Positions 1 to 8,777 of a stretch of DNA of 64,000 nucleotides are shown in pieces. This stretch comes from Arenivirga flava (lineage in GTDB: Bacteria; Actinomycetota; Actinomycetes; Actinomycetales; Microbacteriaceae). The stretch's first letter is position 1. Every line of letters starts with the position of its first letter. A program made the translations under genes and the position numbers. The stretch spans positions 1,965,809-2,029,808 of the forward strand of contig NZ_BSUL01000001.1 in assembly GCF_030161575.1 (NCBI RefSeq). The letters are read 5' to 3'. The notes under the pieces are model-generated. The model was given only the letters and a program-made list of their open reading frames with translations, did no database searches and had not been told where the DNA came from.

Positions 1-607
1 GCCCGGCGCCGAGCAGCAGGTCGGCTGCCTCGGCGAGCGCGGCGATGAGCGGAGCGCCGAGGATGTTCGGCCGCAGGTCGCGCAGGTGCACCCCGACGAC
101 GCGGAAGCGGATGGGCTCGAGCTCGGGCTGCCGCTCGTGCTGCAGCATCGTGGGGTGCGGCAGCACCCGCGCCGAGCGCCCCCAGCGCCGCTCGATCTCC
201 TCGGCTGCGGAGCCGGTGAGGGTGACGAGCTCGGCGGCGGCCGGCACGAGCACGTCGAGAGCCTCCGCGTGCGCCTGCTGGCCGTCGAGCTGCGGGTTCT
301 CGAGGTCGTGCACGGTGTAGACGAGCGGACGCCCCGCCTCGGCGAGCGCCGCGGTGAAGCGGGCGAGGTGGGCGGCGTCGTAGGACTCGGCGCCGAAGTG
401 CAGGTGGAATACGTCGAACTCGTCCGCGTGGGCGCGCACCCACTCGGCGTCGAGCATGACGGGCGGCCACCACCGCTCGGGCTGCTCGGGGTCGGGCAGC
501 GGGTCGGGCAGCACCGTCACCGCGGGGTGCGCCGTGGCGGCGCGCACGTACGGGTGCCGCTCCGGCACCGAGGCGACGCGCACCGTGTCACTGTCCGTCT
601 CGTGCAT
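1..607 (-). CDS. Glycosyltransferase-like protein, partial (3' end outside window)
   Basis: The reading frame is open from an ATG at 605-607 to the window edge, giving at least 202 residues. It is preceded by a GGGAGAAGGA ribosome site 1-2 nt from the start. The N-terminal half contains FDVFHLHFGAES and VYTVHDLENPQL, which resemble the first Rossmann half of GT-B glycosyltransferases. The next genes on the other strand are a WcbI-like protein and three glycosyltransferases, so a role in surface-glycan assembly is inferred. The catalytic C-terminal half is not in view, so donor and acceptor cannot be named. Confidence 0.7.
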   Translation of the reverse strand, partial: MHETDSDTVRVASVPERHPYVRAATAHPAVTVLPDPLPDPEQPERWWPPVMLDAEWVRAHADEFDVFHLHFGAESYDAAHLARFTAALAEAGRPLVYTVHDLENPQLDGQQAHAEALDVLVPAAAELVTLTGSAAEEIERRWGRSARVLPHPTMLQHERQPELEPIRFRVVGVHLRDLRPNILGAPLIAALAEAADLLLGAG

Positions 608-712
608 GTCCTTCTCCCTGCGCTCGATGCCGGCCCGATGGTTCCTGGGGGCGACCGCTGAGCCGTTGCGGGAGTTCCCTGGGCGCCCGGAGCGACGGAT
701 ACCGTCGCAGCC

Positions 713-1666
713 ATGCCGCCAGAGCCCACCACCGCGTCCTCGTCGGCGATCGCCGCGACCGCCGACGATCCCGGTCGGCGCAGTCACTACGCCGAGTTCT
801 ACGGGGACGCTCCGACCCCGGCGGAGCCCTATGGGCTCGTGCTCGGGAACTGCCAGGCTGAGTCCCTGCGGATCGTCCTCGATTCGGAGGGGGCGTCCTG
901 GATCCGCGTTCCCGCGGTGTTCGAGTTGACGGCCGACGACCTGCCGCACCTGCGGCGGCTGCTCGCGGGGGCCGCGTTCGTCGTCTCGCAGCCCATCCGC
1001 GACGGCTACCGCGATCTGCCGATCGGCACGGCGCAGCTGCGGGAGGCGGCACCGCGGGCGGTGTTCGCGACGGTGCCGAGCATCCGCTTCGCCGGCCTGC
1101 ACCCGGCCCACCTGATCCTGCGCGACCCGGGCTTCGTGCACGGCGACCCTCCGCTCGTGCCGTACCACGACCTGCGCGTGCTGGCCGAGGCGGTCGGCGC
1201 CGAGGGCCTGCCCGCTCGGCCGTCGGCGGCTACGGTGCGGGCGATCGCGGAGCTCTCCCGCGAGGAGCTACGCGCGCGCGAGGAGCGAGCCCGCACCGAC
1301 GTGATCGTCTCCGACCTCTTCGACGCGCCGGCCTTCGATCTGATGCGCACGATCAACCACCCCGGCAACCCCGTGCTGCGCGAGACCGGCACCCGCCTGC
1401 TGCGCGCCCTCGGACTGCCGGGCGAGGCGCGCGACCCGGGGCGCCCGCTGCTCGCGAGCGTCGAGGCGCCGCGCGAGGCGGCGGTGATCGAGGTGTTCGG
1501 CATCGACGCCGAGCCGGTCGAGCACTGGACCGTCGAGGGCCGTGCGCTGGGCGTCGCGGAGGTTCGCGAGGCGCACCTCGCCTGGTACGCCGAGCGACCC
1601 GACCTGGTGGAGTACGCCTGGCTGCGCGCCCGGCCCACCGTCGAGCTCTGGCACGGGGTCTCGTGA
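713..1666 (+). CDS. WcbI-family polysaccharide biosynthesis putative acetyltransferase
   Basis: 317 residues. The segment YGLVLGNCQAESLR near residue 45 carries the GNCQ motif typical of WcbI, a capsule-biosynthesis protein with an SGNH-like fold that binds coenzyme A. SQPIRDGYRDL and FATVPSIRFAGLHP follow, as in the family. It probably decorates a surface polysaccharide with acyl groups; that activity is inferred from the family. The start is leaderless-looking: TACCGT at 700-705 ends 7 nt before the ATG. The stop overlaps the GTG of the following glycosyltransferase, indicating translational coupling. Confidence 0.8.
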   Translation: MPPEPTTASSSAIAATADDPGRRSHYAEFYGDAPTPAEPYGLVLGNCQAESLRIVLDSEGASWIRVPAVFELTADDLPHLRRLLAGAAFVVSQPIRDGYRDLPIGTAQLREAAPRAVFATVPSIRFAGLHPAHLILRDPGFVHGDPPLVPYHDLRVLAEAVGAEGLPARPSAATVRAIAELSREELRAREERARTDVIVSDLFDAPAFDLMRTINHPGNPVLRETGTRLLRALGLPGEARDPGRPLLASVEAPREAAVIEVFGIDAEPVEHWTVEGRALGVAEVREAHLAWYAERPDLVEYAWLRARPTVELWHGVS

Positions 1667-2628
1667 CCGGCCTCCCCGCCTGGGTACTGCCGGCGGAGCC
1701 GCGCCACGGCGTCACGCTCCACGCCGAGCGGATGCGGCGCCTGCTGCGACCGCTCGCCCCCGATCAGCGCGTCGCCACGCTCGACGCGCTGCCCGACGGC
1801 CCCGTCCACGTGCAGTTCACCGACCGCCTCTGGGGGTCGAGTCCCGAGGAGGCGGCCGAGCGCTTCCGGGGCCTGGCCGCCTGCAGGGCCGTCACCGCGA
1901 CCCTGCACGACGTGCCGCAGCCGAGCGACGGCGAGGGCCGCTTCGGGCGGCGCGCCGCCTGCTACGCCGCGGTGATCGCCGCCGCCGCGGGAGTGGTCTG
2001 CAGCAGCGAGCACGAGGCGCAGCTGCTGCGCGAGCACGTCGGCGCGACCGGTCCCGTGGCCGTCATCCCGCTGCCGCTGCTGCCGGCGCCGCCCGCCGAG
2101 CGGCCGGAGCCCCGTGCCACCGTCGGCCTGCTGGGGTACTTCTACCCCGGCAAGGGCCACGCCGAGGCGCTGGCGGCGATGGCCGCGGCCGGGCTCGCGG
2201 GCGAGCTCGGCATCGAGGTGCTCGGCGCCCCGTCCCGCGGCCACGAGGGCGAGCTCGACGACTTCGTGCGCTCTGCGCAGGAGGCGGGCTTCGAGGTCGA
2301 GGTGACCGGCTACCTGCCCGACGACGAGCTGCTCGCCCGCAGCCGCGAGACCGGCGTGCCCGTGATCGCGCACCAGCACATCTCCGCATCCGGCTCGCTG
2401 AACTCGTGGCTCGAGGCCGGGCGGCGACCGATCGTGCTGCGCGGCCGCTACACCGAGGAGATGGACCGGCTGCGACCGGGCACCCTCACCCTGGCCGACG
2501 ACGACGCGCTGGGCGCGGCGATCGCGGCGGCCGCATCCGCTCCGCACTCGACCTGGCAGGAGACCGCCATGCCCGCACCGACCACGGCCCGCGCCCTGCT
2601 CGACTGGTGGCGGGGGCTCGCCCCGTGA
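1663..2628 (+). CDS. GT4-like glycosyltransferase
   Basis: 321 residues starting at a GTG that overlaps the stop of the WcbI-like gene by 4 nt. VGLLGYFYPGKGHAEALAAM near residue 150 is the glycine-rich, helix-starting loop of the second GT-B Rossmann domain. HQHISASGSLNSWLEAGR near residue 240 is the donor-binding stretch where many GT4 enzymes carry an EPxxxxxxE pattern. The N-terminal region (HVQFTDRLWGSS, VTATLHDVPQP) fits the acceptor domain. It likely transfers a nucleotide-activated sugar in the cytoplasm for a surface glycan. The exact sugar cannot be read from sequence. Confidence 0.75.
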   Translation: MTGLPAWVLPAEPRHGVTLHAERMRRLLRPLAPDQRVATLDALPDGPVHVQFTDRLWGSSPEEAAERFRGLAACRAVTATLHDVPQPSDGEGRFGRRAACYAAVIAAAAGVVCSSEHEAQLLREHVGATGPVAVIPLPLLPAPPAERPEPRATVGLLGYFYPGKGHAEALAAMAAAGLAGELGIEVLGAPSRGHEGELDDFVRSAQEAGFEVEVTGYLPDDELLARSRETGVPVIAHQHISASGSLNSWLEAGRRPIVLRGRYTEEMDRLRPGTLTLADDDALGAAIAAAASAPHSTWQETAMPAPTTARALLDWWRGLAP

Positions 2629-3944
2629 CCCGCCGCTGGGTGCCGGGGAACGGATGGGATGCGCTCGACGGCGCGCAGCCGGACGAGCCGCCGACGGTCA
2701 CCGTGGTGCTGGCGCACTACGACCAGCAGGCGGACCTGGACCGCTCGCTCGCGGCGCTCGCCGCGCAGGACTACCCGCGCGACCGCGTGCAGATCGTCGT
2801 CGCGGACGACGGCTCGCCCGAGGCGCCGACCGTGCCCGAGGGCGTGCGGCTCGTGCGGCAGGCCGACCGCGGCTTCCGGCTCGCCGCAGTGCGCAATCTC
2901 GGTGCGGCGCAGGCGACCGGCGAGGTGCTCTGCTTCATCGACGCCGACTGCACGCCCGAGCCGGGTTACCTGCGCGCGGTGACGCGGCTGCCGGCGCTGC
3001 TGCCCGAGGCGGTCGTCGTGGGCCGCCGCCGGCACGCCGAGCTCGATGGCGTGGACGGGCCGATCGCGGAGGCCGGTCCGGCGCGCGAGCTCGAGGAGCC
3101 CGCCTGGCTGCGCGAGGCCTACGCCGGCAGCCGCGACCTGCTCGACGCCGATCAGCGTTCGTACCGCTTCGTGATCGGCGCCTCGATCACGACGACGCGC
3201 TGGTTCCTGGAGCAGGTCGGCGGCTTCGACGAGTCCTTCGACGCCTACGGCGGCGAGGACTGGGAGTGGACGCACCGCGCCTGGAACGCCGGCGCCGTGC
3301 TCGCGCACGAGCCGGCGGCCGTGCTCTGGCACAACGGGCCCGAGTTCGCCGAGCGCGAGGACGTGGACGAGGCCGAGCGCGTCGAGCGGCAGAACCCCGA
3401 GTCCATCGCGCTCTCCCGGCGCATCGCCGTGCCGGGGTCGGCGGGACGCGGGGTGCGCGCGGCGCATCCGCACGTGCTCGTCGAGCTGCTCGGCGAGCAC
3501 CGCGACACCGCCGTCTTCGCGACGGTCGACGCGCTGCTCTGCGCCTTGCCGACGGCGCAGGTGGCGGTGCCGGCCGCATCCGCCGCGCTGTTCCCGCACG
3601 ACGACCGGGTCGTCGCGCACGACGACGCCTCGACGCGCGCCGGCGTGCTGGTCCGGGTGCACGAGCCGCTGCTGGTGGCGGATGCTGGCGCCGAGGCGCT
3701 GCGCGCGCTGCTGGCCTCGCTCGGCGGGGCCTCGACCGAGCGGGTGCTCGTGCACGACGACGCGGGGACGCTGCTGCTGGACGCCGAGGCGAGCCGATCG
3801 ACGCGGCGCCGGGAGCGCTGGGGCGAGGAGGCCGTCGGCGAGCGCCGCGAGCGGCTCGCGGGCGTCGCCCGGCTCGACGGCCCGCTGAGCCTGGCGGCGC
3901 TGCTCGGCGGATGGTCGTCCGCGCAGGAGGAGCTCGAGCGGTGA
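2625..3944 (+). CDS. GT2 family glycosyltransferase
   Basis: 439 residues from a GTG at 2625 that overlaps the previous stop. The GT-A core is clear: VTVVLAHYDQQADL, VVADDGSPE, a DxD-like FIDADC near residue 107, and GGFDESFDAYGGEDWEWTHR, matching the catalytic ED/W region of GT2 enzymes. The last 150 residues after the catalytic domain are alanine-rich and not recognisable. No membrane segment is apparent, so it is probably a cytoplasmic transferase that extends a glycan or modifies a lipid- or protein-bound sugar. It is coupled to its neighbours on both sides by 4-nt overlaps. Confidence 0.85.
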   Translation: MTRRWVPGNGWDALDGAQPDEPPTVTVVLAHYDQQADLDRSLAALAAQDYPRDRVQIVVADDGSPEAPTVPEGVRLVRQADRGFRLAAVRNLGAAQATGEVLCFIDADCTPEPGYLRAVTRLPALLPEAVVVGRRRHAELDGVDGPIAEAGPARELEEPAWLREAYAGSRDLLDADQRSYRFVIGASITTTRWFLEQVGGFDESFDAYGGEDWEWTHRAWNAGAVLAHEPAAVLWHNGPEFAEREDVDEAERVERQNPESIALSRRIAVPGSAGRGVRAAHPHVLVELLGEHRDTAVFATVDALLCALPTAQVAVPAASAALFPHDDRVVAHDDASTRAGVLVRVHEPLLVADAGAEALRALLASLGGASTERVLVHDDAGTLLLDAEASRSTRRRERWGEEAVGERRERLAGVARLDGPLSLAALLGGWSSAQEELER

Positions 3945-4684
3945 GCCCGCGCATCTCGGTGGTCGTGCCGGTGAAGGACGACGCGATCGAGCTCGAGGCC
4001 TGCCTGCGGGCCCTGGCGCGCCAGACCCGGCGCCCCCACGAGGTGATCGTGGTCGACAACGGCAGCACGGATGCGAGCCGAGCCGTCGCGGAGCGTCACG
4101 GCGCGCGCGTCATCGCCGAGCCGAGCCCCGGCATCCCCGCCGCGGCGGGCGCGGGGTACGACGCCGCCGAGGGCGAGCTGATCGCGCGGCTGGATGCGGA
4201 CTGCCGCCCGCCCGCCACCTGGCTGGCCGACCTCGAGGAGGCGCTGCGCACGGCGGATGCGGTGACCGGCCCGGGCCTGCTGCGCGGACGAGGCCTCGCC
4301 CTGTCGCGCGCCTACGACCTCGCCTACCTCCTGGCCTGCGGCCTGGCGCTCGGGCACGCGCCGCTGTTCGGCTCGAACCTCGGCATGCGGCGCTCGGCCT
4401 GGCTCGCGGTGCGACGCGGCGCGCACCGGGCGGATCCGCTCCTGCACGACGACCTCGACCTGAGCTTCCATCTCGGCGCGCGCTTCCGCGTGCGTCGGCA
4501 CCGGCATCTCGCCCTGAGCATCTCGGGCCGCCCCTTCGACGATGCGGCGGCGTTCCGGTGGCGGCTGCGGCGCGGATGGCGCACGGTGCTGCTGCACTGG
4601 CCCGAGCACTTCCCGCCGGTCAGGGCGTCGGCGAGGGCGATTCAGGCGGTGCGCGGAGGACGCTCGCGGCGCTCGCGCTCGTAG
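3941..4684 (+). CDS. GT2 family glycosyltransferase, small
   Basis: 247 residues from GTG 3941, overlapping the upstream GT2 stop. The first 120 residues form a GT-A fold: ISVVVPVKDDAIELEACLRA, VVDNGSTDASR, and the metal-binding RLDADCRPP. GSNLGMRRSAW and LHDDLDLSFHL later match the acceptor-side segment of GT2 proteins. The C-terminus is basic (RGGRSRRSRS). It is the last gene of the cluster on this strand, and its 3' end overlaps the 3' end of the convergent gene at 4642-5016 by 43 nt. Confidence 0.82.
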   Translation: MSPRISVVVPVKDDAIELEACLRALARQTRRPHEVIVVDNGSTDASRAVAERHGARVIAEPSPGIPAAAGAGYDAAEGELIARLDADCRPPATWLADLEEALRTADAVTGPGLLRGRGLALSRAYDLAYLLACGLALGHAPLFGSNLGMRRSAWLAVRRGAHRADPLLHDDLDLSFHLGARFRVRRHRHLALSISGRPFDDAAAFRWRLRRGWRTVLLHWPEHFPPVRASARAIQAVRGGRSRRSRS

Positions 4685-5016
4685 GCGCTCAGCGCGCTCG
4701 ACGCCTTCGGCCCCACGAGGGCCTCGATGCGGGTCTCGCGGTGCGCCGAGTCGGCGCGGTACGGCGAGTAGCGGCCGACCCGCGAGCCGGCGAGCACGTG
4801 CTCGGCCACGCGGCGCGGGTCGGCCGTGGTGGCGAAGGTCGATCGGGCGAGGAGGTTCTCGCGCGCGTCGACGACGACGACCACCACGAGCGGCGAGTCG
4901 TCGACGGCGAGGCGGTCGTAAGTGAACAGCCGATGCGCGCGGCGGGCGACGGCCGCGGGTATCCGTTCGACGGTGGGGAGGCGGTCCCAGGCGAGCGTGG
5001 GCTCGGATGAGGTCAT
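4642..5016 (-). CDS. Conserved hypothetical protein
   Basis: 124 residues, not assigned to a family. It has a hydrophobic core strand (SPLVVVVVVDARENLL) followed by RVGRYSPYRADSAHRETRIE and a basic tail, and looks cytoplasmic. The ATG is chosen because TACGCT at 5023-5028 lies 6 nt upstream, the same leaderless spacing as several neighbours. The gene faces the LacI-family gene at 5104 across an 87-nt intergenic region that contains a small palindrome, so the two may share control. The 3' end overlaps the convergent glycosyltransferase. Confidence 0.6.
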   Translation of the reverse strand: MTSSEPTLAWDRLPTVERIPAAVARRAHRLFTYDRLAVDDSPLVVVVVVDARENLLARSTFATTADPRRVAEHVLAGSRVGRYSPYRADSAHRETRIEALVGPKASSALSAYERERRERPPRTA

Positions 5017-5033
5017 GCCTCGAGCGTACCGTA

Positions 5034-5050
5034 TTGCTAAGCAAGTTAGC
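5034..5050. promoter_or_regulatory. Candidate operator between divergent genes
   Basis: TTGCTAAGCAA (5034-5044) is a perfect inverted repeat with one central base. It overlaps a second repeat, GCTAA-N5-TTAGC (5036-5050). The site is AT-rich against its surroundings and lies between the divergent starts at 5016 and 5104, just upstream of the TACGCT box of the minus-strand gene. A repressor site is plausible. The binding protein is unknown: LacI-family sites usually have a central CG, which this lacks. Confidence 0.4.
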
Positions 5051-5103
5051 GATTCGCTCAACGCACGAAAGGCAGCGGTCCGGCCGGATGGGAGAATCGC
5101 CCC

Positions 5104-6132
5104 ATGACCACCGTCGGCCGCCCCAGCCAGGCGCAGCCCGCATCCGTCCGGCTCGTCGACGTGGCCGACGCGGCACGGGTCTCGGTCTCCACCGCGTCGC
5201 GCGTGCTCGCCGGCCGCGGCGAGGTGCGGCCGGAGACCCGTGCGCGCATCGAGGCGGCGGCGATCGAGCTCGGCTACCGCCGTGGTGAGGAACGACGCGG
5301 GCGGCCGCGCGGCGGCACCGCCGGGCTCATCGACCTGGTGCTGGGCAACTTCCACGACGCCTGGAGCGACGAGGTCGTCGCCGGCGCGCGCATCGCCGCC
5401 ACCGAGGCCGGCTACGACCTGGTGCTCACCGCCGAGCGCGACGCGCCCGACGACGACTGGCCGGCGCGCATCGCACGGCGCGGCTCGGCGGGCGTGGTGA
5501 TCGGCCTGAGCGGCCCGACCGGCCCGCAGCTCGAGATGCTCGAGCGCCTCGGCATCCCGCTCGTGCTGCTCGACCCCCGGGCCGAGCGCAACCGCGCGGC
5601 CACGACCATCGGCACGACCAACCGCGAGGGCGGCGCGTCCGCGGCGCGGCACCTCGTCGACCGCGGCGCGCGACGCTTCCTGGTCGTCTCGACGCAGCCG
5701 CGGTACCGCTTCGGCCGGGCGCGCGTCGAGGGCTTCACCGAGGCGCTCCACGAGCGGATGCCCGATGCGCGCATCGACGAGGTGCCCGTGCGCTGGGGCG
5801 CGCACCCCGCGGCCGCGGTGCTCGAGCCGCTGCGCGACGCACTGGGCGAGGACCTGGGCATCTTCGCCAGCACCGACGGCCTGGCGCTCGGCGTCTACCA
5901 GGCGGCCGCCGCGCTCGGCGCCCGCATCCCCGACGACCTGCAGCTCATCGGCTTCGACGACCTGCGCCACTCGGCCTGGCTGCAGCCGCCGCTCACGACG
6001 GTGCACCAGCCGGTGCGCGAGATGGCCGCGCAGGCGGTGCGGATGATCGACGGTCACGCGCACGGCGCGCTGCTCGAGCCGGGCCACGTCGAGTTCCCGA
6101 CCGAGCTGGTGGTGCGCGGCTCGACGCGCTGA
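5104..6132 (+). CDS. LacI-family transcriptional regulator
   Basis: 342 residues. Residues 17-65 are a LacI helix-turn-helix plus hinge helix (LVDVADAARVSVSTASRVL and then ARIEAAAIELGYR). The rest is a periplasmic-binding-protein-like effector domain (AGLIDLVLGNFHDAW, GVVIGLSGP, TTIGTTNREGGASAARHLV, LIGFDDLRHSAWLQPPLTTV). LacI proteins usually repress sugar catabolic genes and release DNA on binding a sugar. No transport or catabolic operon is adjacent, so the target is not evident. Confidence 0.9.
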   Translation: MTTVGRPSQAQPASVRLVDVADAARVSVSTASRVLAGRGEVRPETRARIEAAAIELGYRRGEERRGRPRGGTAGLIDLVLGNFHDAWSDEVVAGARIAATEAGYDLVLTAERDAPDDDWPARIARRGSAGVVIGLSGPTGPQLEMLERLGIPLVLLDPRAERNRAATTIGTTNREGGASAARHLVDRGARRFLVVSTQPRYRFGRARVEGFTEALHERMPDARIDEVPVRWGAHPAAAVLEPLRDALGEDLGIFASTDGLALGVYQAAAALGARIPDDLQLIGFDDLRHSAWLQPPLTTVHQPVREMAAQAVRMIDGHAHGALLEPGHVEFPTELVVRGSTR

Positions 6133-6221
6133 GCCGCCCGCCTGGACGGCGCACCCCGTACCCCTGGACCCGCACTGGCAGCCGCCGCGCCGACCCCGCA
6201 CCGGGTGCCTACCCTCGCACC

Positions 6222-6527
6222 ATGAGCTCCGAGACGCGCCCCTGGTCCGCCGCACGACCGTGGCGGATCGCCATGATCGCCTTCGGCGCGGCCGCGCTCG
6301 TCGGGCTCGGCCTCTTCATCGTCGGCACCGCCCTGTCGGCCGCGGAGTACTCGGCCAACGGCGCCGATCAGGGGGCGGGCGACGAGCCGGTCTCGGGTCC
6401 GCTGCTCGTCGTGAGCACGCTCGGGCCGGCGCTGCTCGCCATCGGGCTCGCGGGCGCGCTCATCGCCCTCATCGGCTCCATCGTCACGGCCCGGAAGGCC
6501 TCCGGCGCACCGAGGCAGGGCGACTGA
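6222..6527 (+). CDS. Small two-helix membrane protein, hypothetical
   Basis: 101 residues with two strongly hydrophobic segments, about residues 16-40 and 60-88, separated by a polar loop rich in Gly, Asp and Glu. It ends with a short basic tail. No family recognised. The start has a TACCCT box at 6210-6215, 6 nt from the ATG, suggesting a leaderless transcript. The next gene begins immediately after its stop codon (GTG at 6528), so the three genes 6222-7975 are probably one operon. Confidence 0.6.
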   Translation: MSSETRPWSAARPWRIAMIAFGAAALVGLGLFIVGTALSAAEYSANGADQGAGDEPVSGPLLVVSTLGPALLAIGLAGALIALIGSIVTARKASGAPRQGD

Positions 6528-7331
6528 GTGCCGCTGCTCGGCCCCGGCGGGGCATCCGCCCTCGACGTCATGACGTTCAACGCGCGGCGCATCGTGCCGC
6601 ATCTGCGGCCCCGGCACCCCGACCGCTGGTCGCGGCGCCGCGGGGCGTTCACCGCCCTGCTCGCCGAGGAGCGGCCGGCCGTCCTCGGCCTGCAGGAGGC
6701 GCAGCCCGAGCACCTGCGCGCTGCCCGCGATGCGCTCGACGGCTACGCCGTGCTCGGCACCGGCCGCTCGCGCCGCGGCGGCGACGAGGCCACCCCGCTG
6801 CTCGTCGACACCGATCGGTTGGAGGTGGAGCGCTGGCGCCAGCTCTCGCTCTCGACCACGCCGCACCGCGCCGGATCGCGCTCCTGGGGCTCGGCGTTCC
6901 CCCGCATCCTCGTCGAGGCGCGCCTGCGCGACCGCGCGACCGGCGTGCGCTGGCAGGTCGTGAACACGCACCTCGACGTCGTGTCGCCGCTCGCCCGGCG
7001 GCGCTCCGCATCCCTCATCCGCACCCTGCTCGACGACGGCCCCGCCGTCGTGATGGGCGATGCCAACGCCGGCACCCGCTCCCCCGCGTACCGCACGCTC
7101 GTGACGCGGGGGCCGCTGCGCGACGCGATGCGGGAGGCGCCGCATCCGCTCGGCGCACGGCTCGGCACCCGCAACGGGTACCGCCGGCCCGGGCCGGGTC
7201 GCCGCATCGACTGGCTGCTCGTCGGCGGACCGGTGATCGTCGAGGCGGCCGGAGCGAACCGGGCCCGGCCCGGCGGCCGATGGCCGAGCGACCACCTGCC
7301 CGTGCAGGCGCGGCTGCGGGCGATCGGATGA
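6528..7331 (+). CDS. Endonuclease/exonuclease/phosphatase-family protein
   Basis: 267 residues from a GTG directly abutting the previous stop. The EEP-fold catalytic motifs are in order: MTFNAR near residue 15, GLQEAQ (metal-binding Glu), VNTHLD, VMGDANAG, RIDWLLV and the terminal SDHLPV. These are the residues used by DNase I-like enzymes to bind Mg and hydrolyse phosphodiesters. There is no signal peptide, so it is probably intracellular. The substrate (nucleic acid, inositol phosphate or lipid) cannot be decided. Its stop overlaps the ATG of the next gene by 4 nt. Confidence 0.82.
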   Translation: MPLLGPGGASALDVMTFNARRIVPHLRPRHPDRWSRRRGAFTALLAEERPAVLGLQEAQPEHLRAARDALDGYAVLGTGRSRRGGDEATPLLVDTDRLEVERWRQLSLSTTPHRAGSRSWGSAFPRILVEARLRDRATGVRWQVVNTHLDVVSPLARRRSASLIRTLLDDGPAVVMGDANAGTRSPAYRTLVTRGPLRDAMREAPHPLGARLGTRNGYRRPGPGRRIDWLLVGGPVIVEAAGANRARPGGRWPSDHLPVQARLRAIG

Positions 7332-7975
7332 GGTCGGTCCGCCAGCGCCGCGAGGACGGCGCCGCCGACGGCGCCCCGCTGCGGGACCGCCTGGTCGCCG
7401 CGTTCCTGCGCACCCCGGACTCCCCCGCGCTCATGGCCGCGGATGCGCTGCGGATCATCGGCCTGCTCAGCGTCGCCACCGGCGTCGCCATCGGCGAACC
7501 GGTTACGGCGGCGATGTTCGCCCTCACCCTCGTCGGACTCGTGGCCCCGCGATTCCTCGGCGTGCGCGGCGGCTTCGACGCGATCGTCGGCGCCACCCTG
7601 CTGGTGGCCGCGTGGTGCAGCGCCCTCGAGCTCTACATCACCGTGCCGATCGTCGACCTGCCGGTGCACTTCGCGCTGAACGGCGCCCTCGCCGCGCTCG
7701 CCGTCCTCGCGCTGCGCACCGCCGGCGTCGTCCCGGCGAAGGGCGGACGTGCGCTCGAGACGCTGCTCGTCGGCACCGTCGGCGTGACCCTCGGGGTGCT
7801 GTGGGAGTTCGGCGAGTGGGCCGGCCACACGTGGGTCGATCCCGAGATCCTGGTCGGGTACGACGACACGATCGGCGACCTGCTGGTCGGCGGCCTGGGG
7901 GCGTTCGCCGCGGCGCTGCTGATGCGCTGGGCGGGCGCGCGCCAGTGGGGCCCGCTGTGGCCCGGCGCCCGGTGA
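7328..7975 (+). CDS. Integral membrane protein, YjdF/DUF2238-like
   Basis: 215 residues with about six hydrophobic helices after a polar N-terminus of about 30 residues. VLWEFGEWAGHTW followed by YDDTIGDLLVGGLGAF resembles the conserved C-terminal part of the YjdF/DUF2238 membrane family. The function of that family is not known. The ATG overlaps the stop of the phosphodiesterase-like gene, so coupling is likely. Confidence 0.65.
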   Translation: MRSVRQRREDGAADGAPLRDRLVAAFLRTPDSPALMAADALRIIGLLSVATGVAIGEPVTAAMFALTLVGLVAPRFLGVRGGFDAIVGATLLVAAWCSALELYITVPIVDLPVHFALNGALAALAVLALRTAGVVPAKGGRALETLLVGTVGVTLGVLWEFGEWAGHTWVDPEILVGYDDTIGDLLVGGLGAFAAALLMRWAGARQWGPLWPGAR

Positions 7976-8000
7976 GCCGGGCCCTCGCTACGCTCGGCGG

Positions 8001-8602
8001 GTGACCACCCCCTCCTCGTCAAGATCTGCGGCCTGCGCACCTCCGAGTCCATCGACGTGGCCATCGAGGCCGGAGCGGATGCGATCGGCATCGTCCACGC
8101 CGCCGGCAGCCCCCGAACCGTCGACCTGCCGACCGCCCGCGCCCTCGTCGACCACGTCGCCGGTCGCGCGACGACGGTGCTCGTCGTCAAGGGCATCGCC
8201 CCCGAGCCGGCCGCGGAGGCGGCCCGCGAGGCGGGCGTCGACGTGCTGCAGGTGCACGGCTACGACCGCGAGCGGACCGGGCGCGCACTCGAGCTGTTCC
8301 CGCGGATCTGGCGCGCGACCTCGCCCGGCGGCGACTTCGACCCGTGGGGCGAGGAGCTGCTGCTCATCGACTCCCCGCGCGCGGGCTCGGGCGAGCGCTG
8401 GGACCTGCGAGCGCTGCTCCAGCGGCGTCCGAGCGGACCGTGGATGCTGGCGGGCGGGCTCGACCCCGACAACGTGGCGCGCGCGGTCCTCGATGCGCGA
8501 CCGGCCGGTGTCGACGTCTCGAGCGGCGTGGAGTCCGCGCCCGGCGTGAAGGACCTGGAGCGCATCCGCCGCTTCGCGGCCGCCGCGCGAAGCAGCACCT
8601 GA
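8001..8602 (+). pseudogene. trpF: Phosphoribosylanthranilate isomerase, frameshifted near its start
   Basis: The body is TrpF: VKICGL at the first strand with the catalytic Cys, then IGIVHAAGSPRTVD, VDVLQVHGYD, LLIDSPRAGSGERWD (general-acid Asp region), LAGGLDPDNV and GVDVSSGVES. The enzyme isomerises phosphoribosylanthranilate in tryptophan synthesis. The VKICGL frame has no ATG, GTG or TTG upstream. A GTG at 8001 with a leaderless TACGCT box 6 nt before it is one frame off. One extra C in the C5 run at 8008-8012 would join GTG to VKICGL. The only in-frame start, GTG 8057, would delete the catalytic Cys. Sequencing error is the likeliest cause. Confidence 0.85.
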
Positions 8603-8641
8603 GCGACTCGGCGGTACGCGTCCGCGTACCGCCGAGTCGCT
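8602..8641. terminator. Strong inverted-repeat terminator
   Basis: Nineteen-base perfect arms (8602-8620 and 8623-8641) separated by a 2-nt loop, starting inside the trpF stop codon. There is no T-run, as is usual for terminators in high-GC actinobacteria. It separates trpF from the ThuA gene at 8778. Confidence 0.75.
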
Positions 8642-8777
8642 CGCGTACGGCATCCGCTGATCGGCCGCCGAGCAGTCGTCCCGCCGCGAGCTCCGCGGCT
8701 TATCGCGCAAAAACCTCGCGGTCGGCGGGAGCGGACGGGAGCATGGACCCGCAACCCGGAACCGTCGAGGAGGACGC

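Noticed and set aside
8697..8716. TTATCGCGCAAAA as a LacI operator before thuA
   Set aside because: Only the central CGCG is symmetrical; the flanks do not pair, so the evidence is too weak to list.
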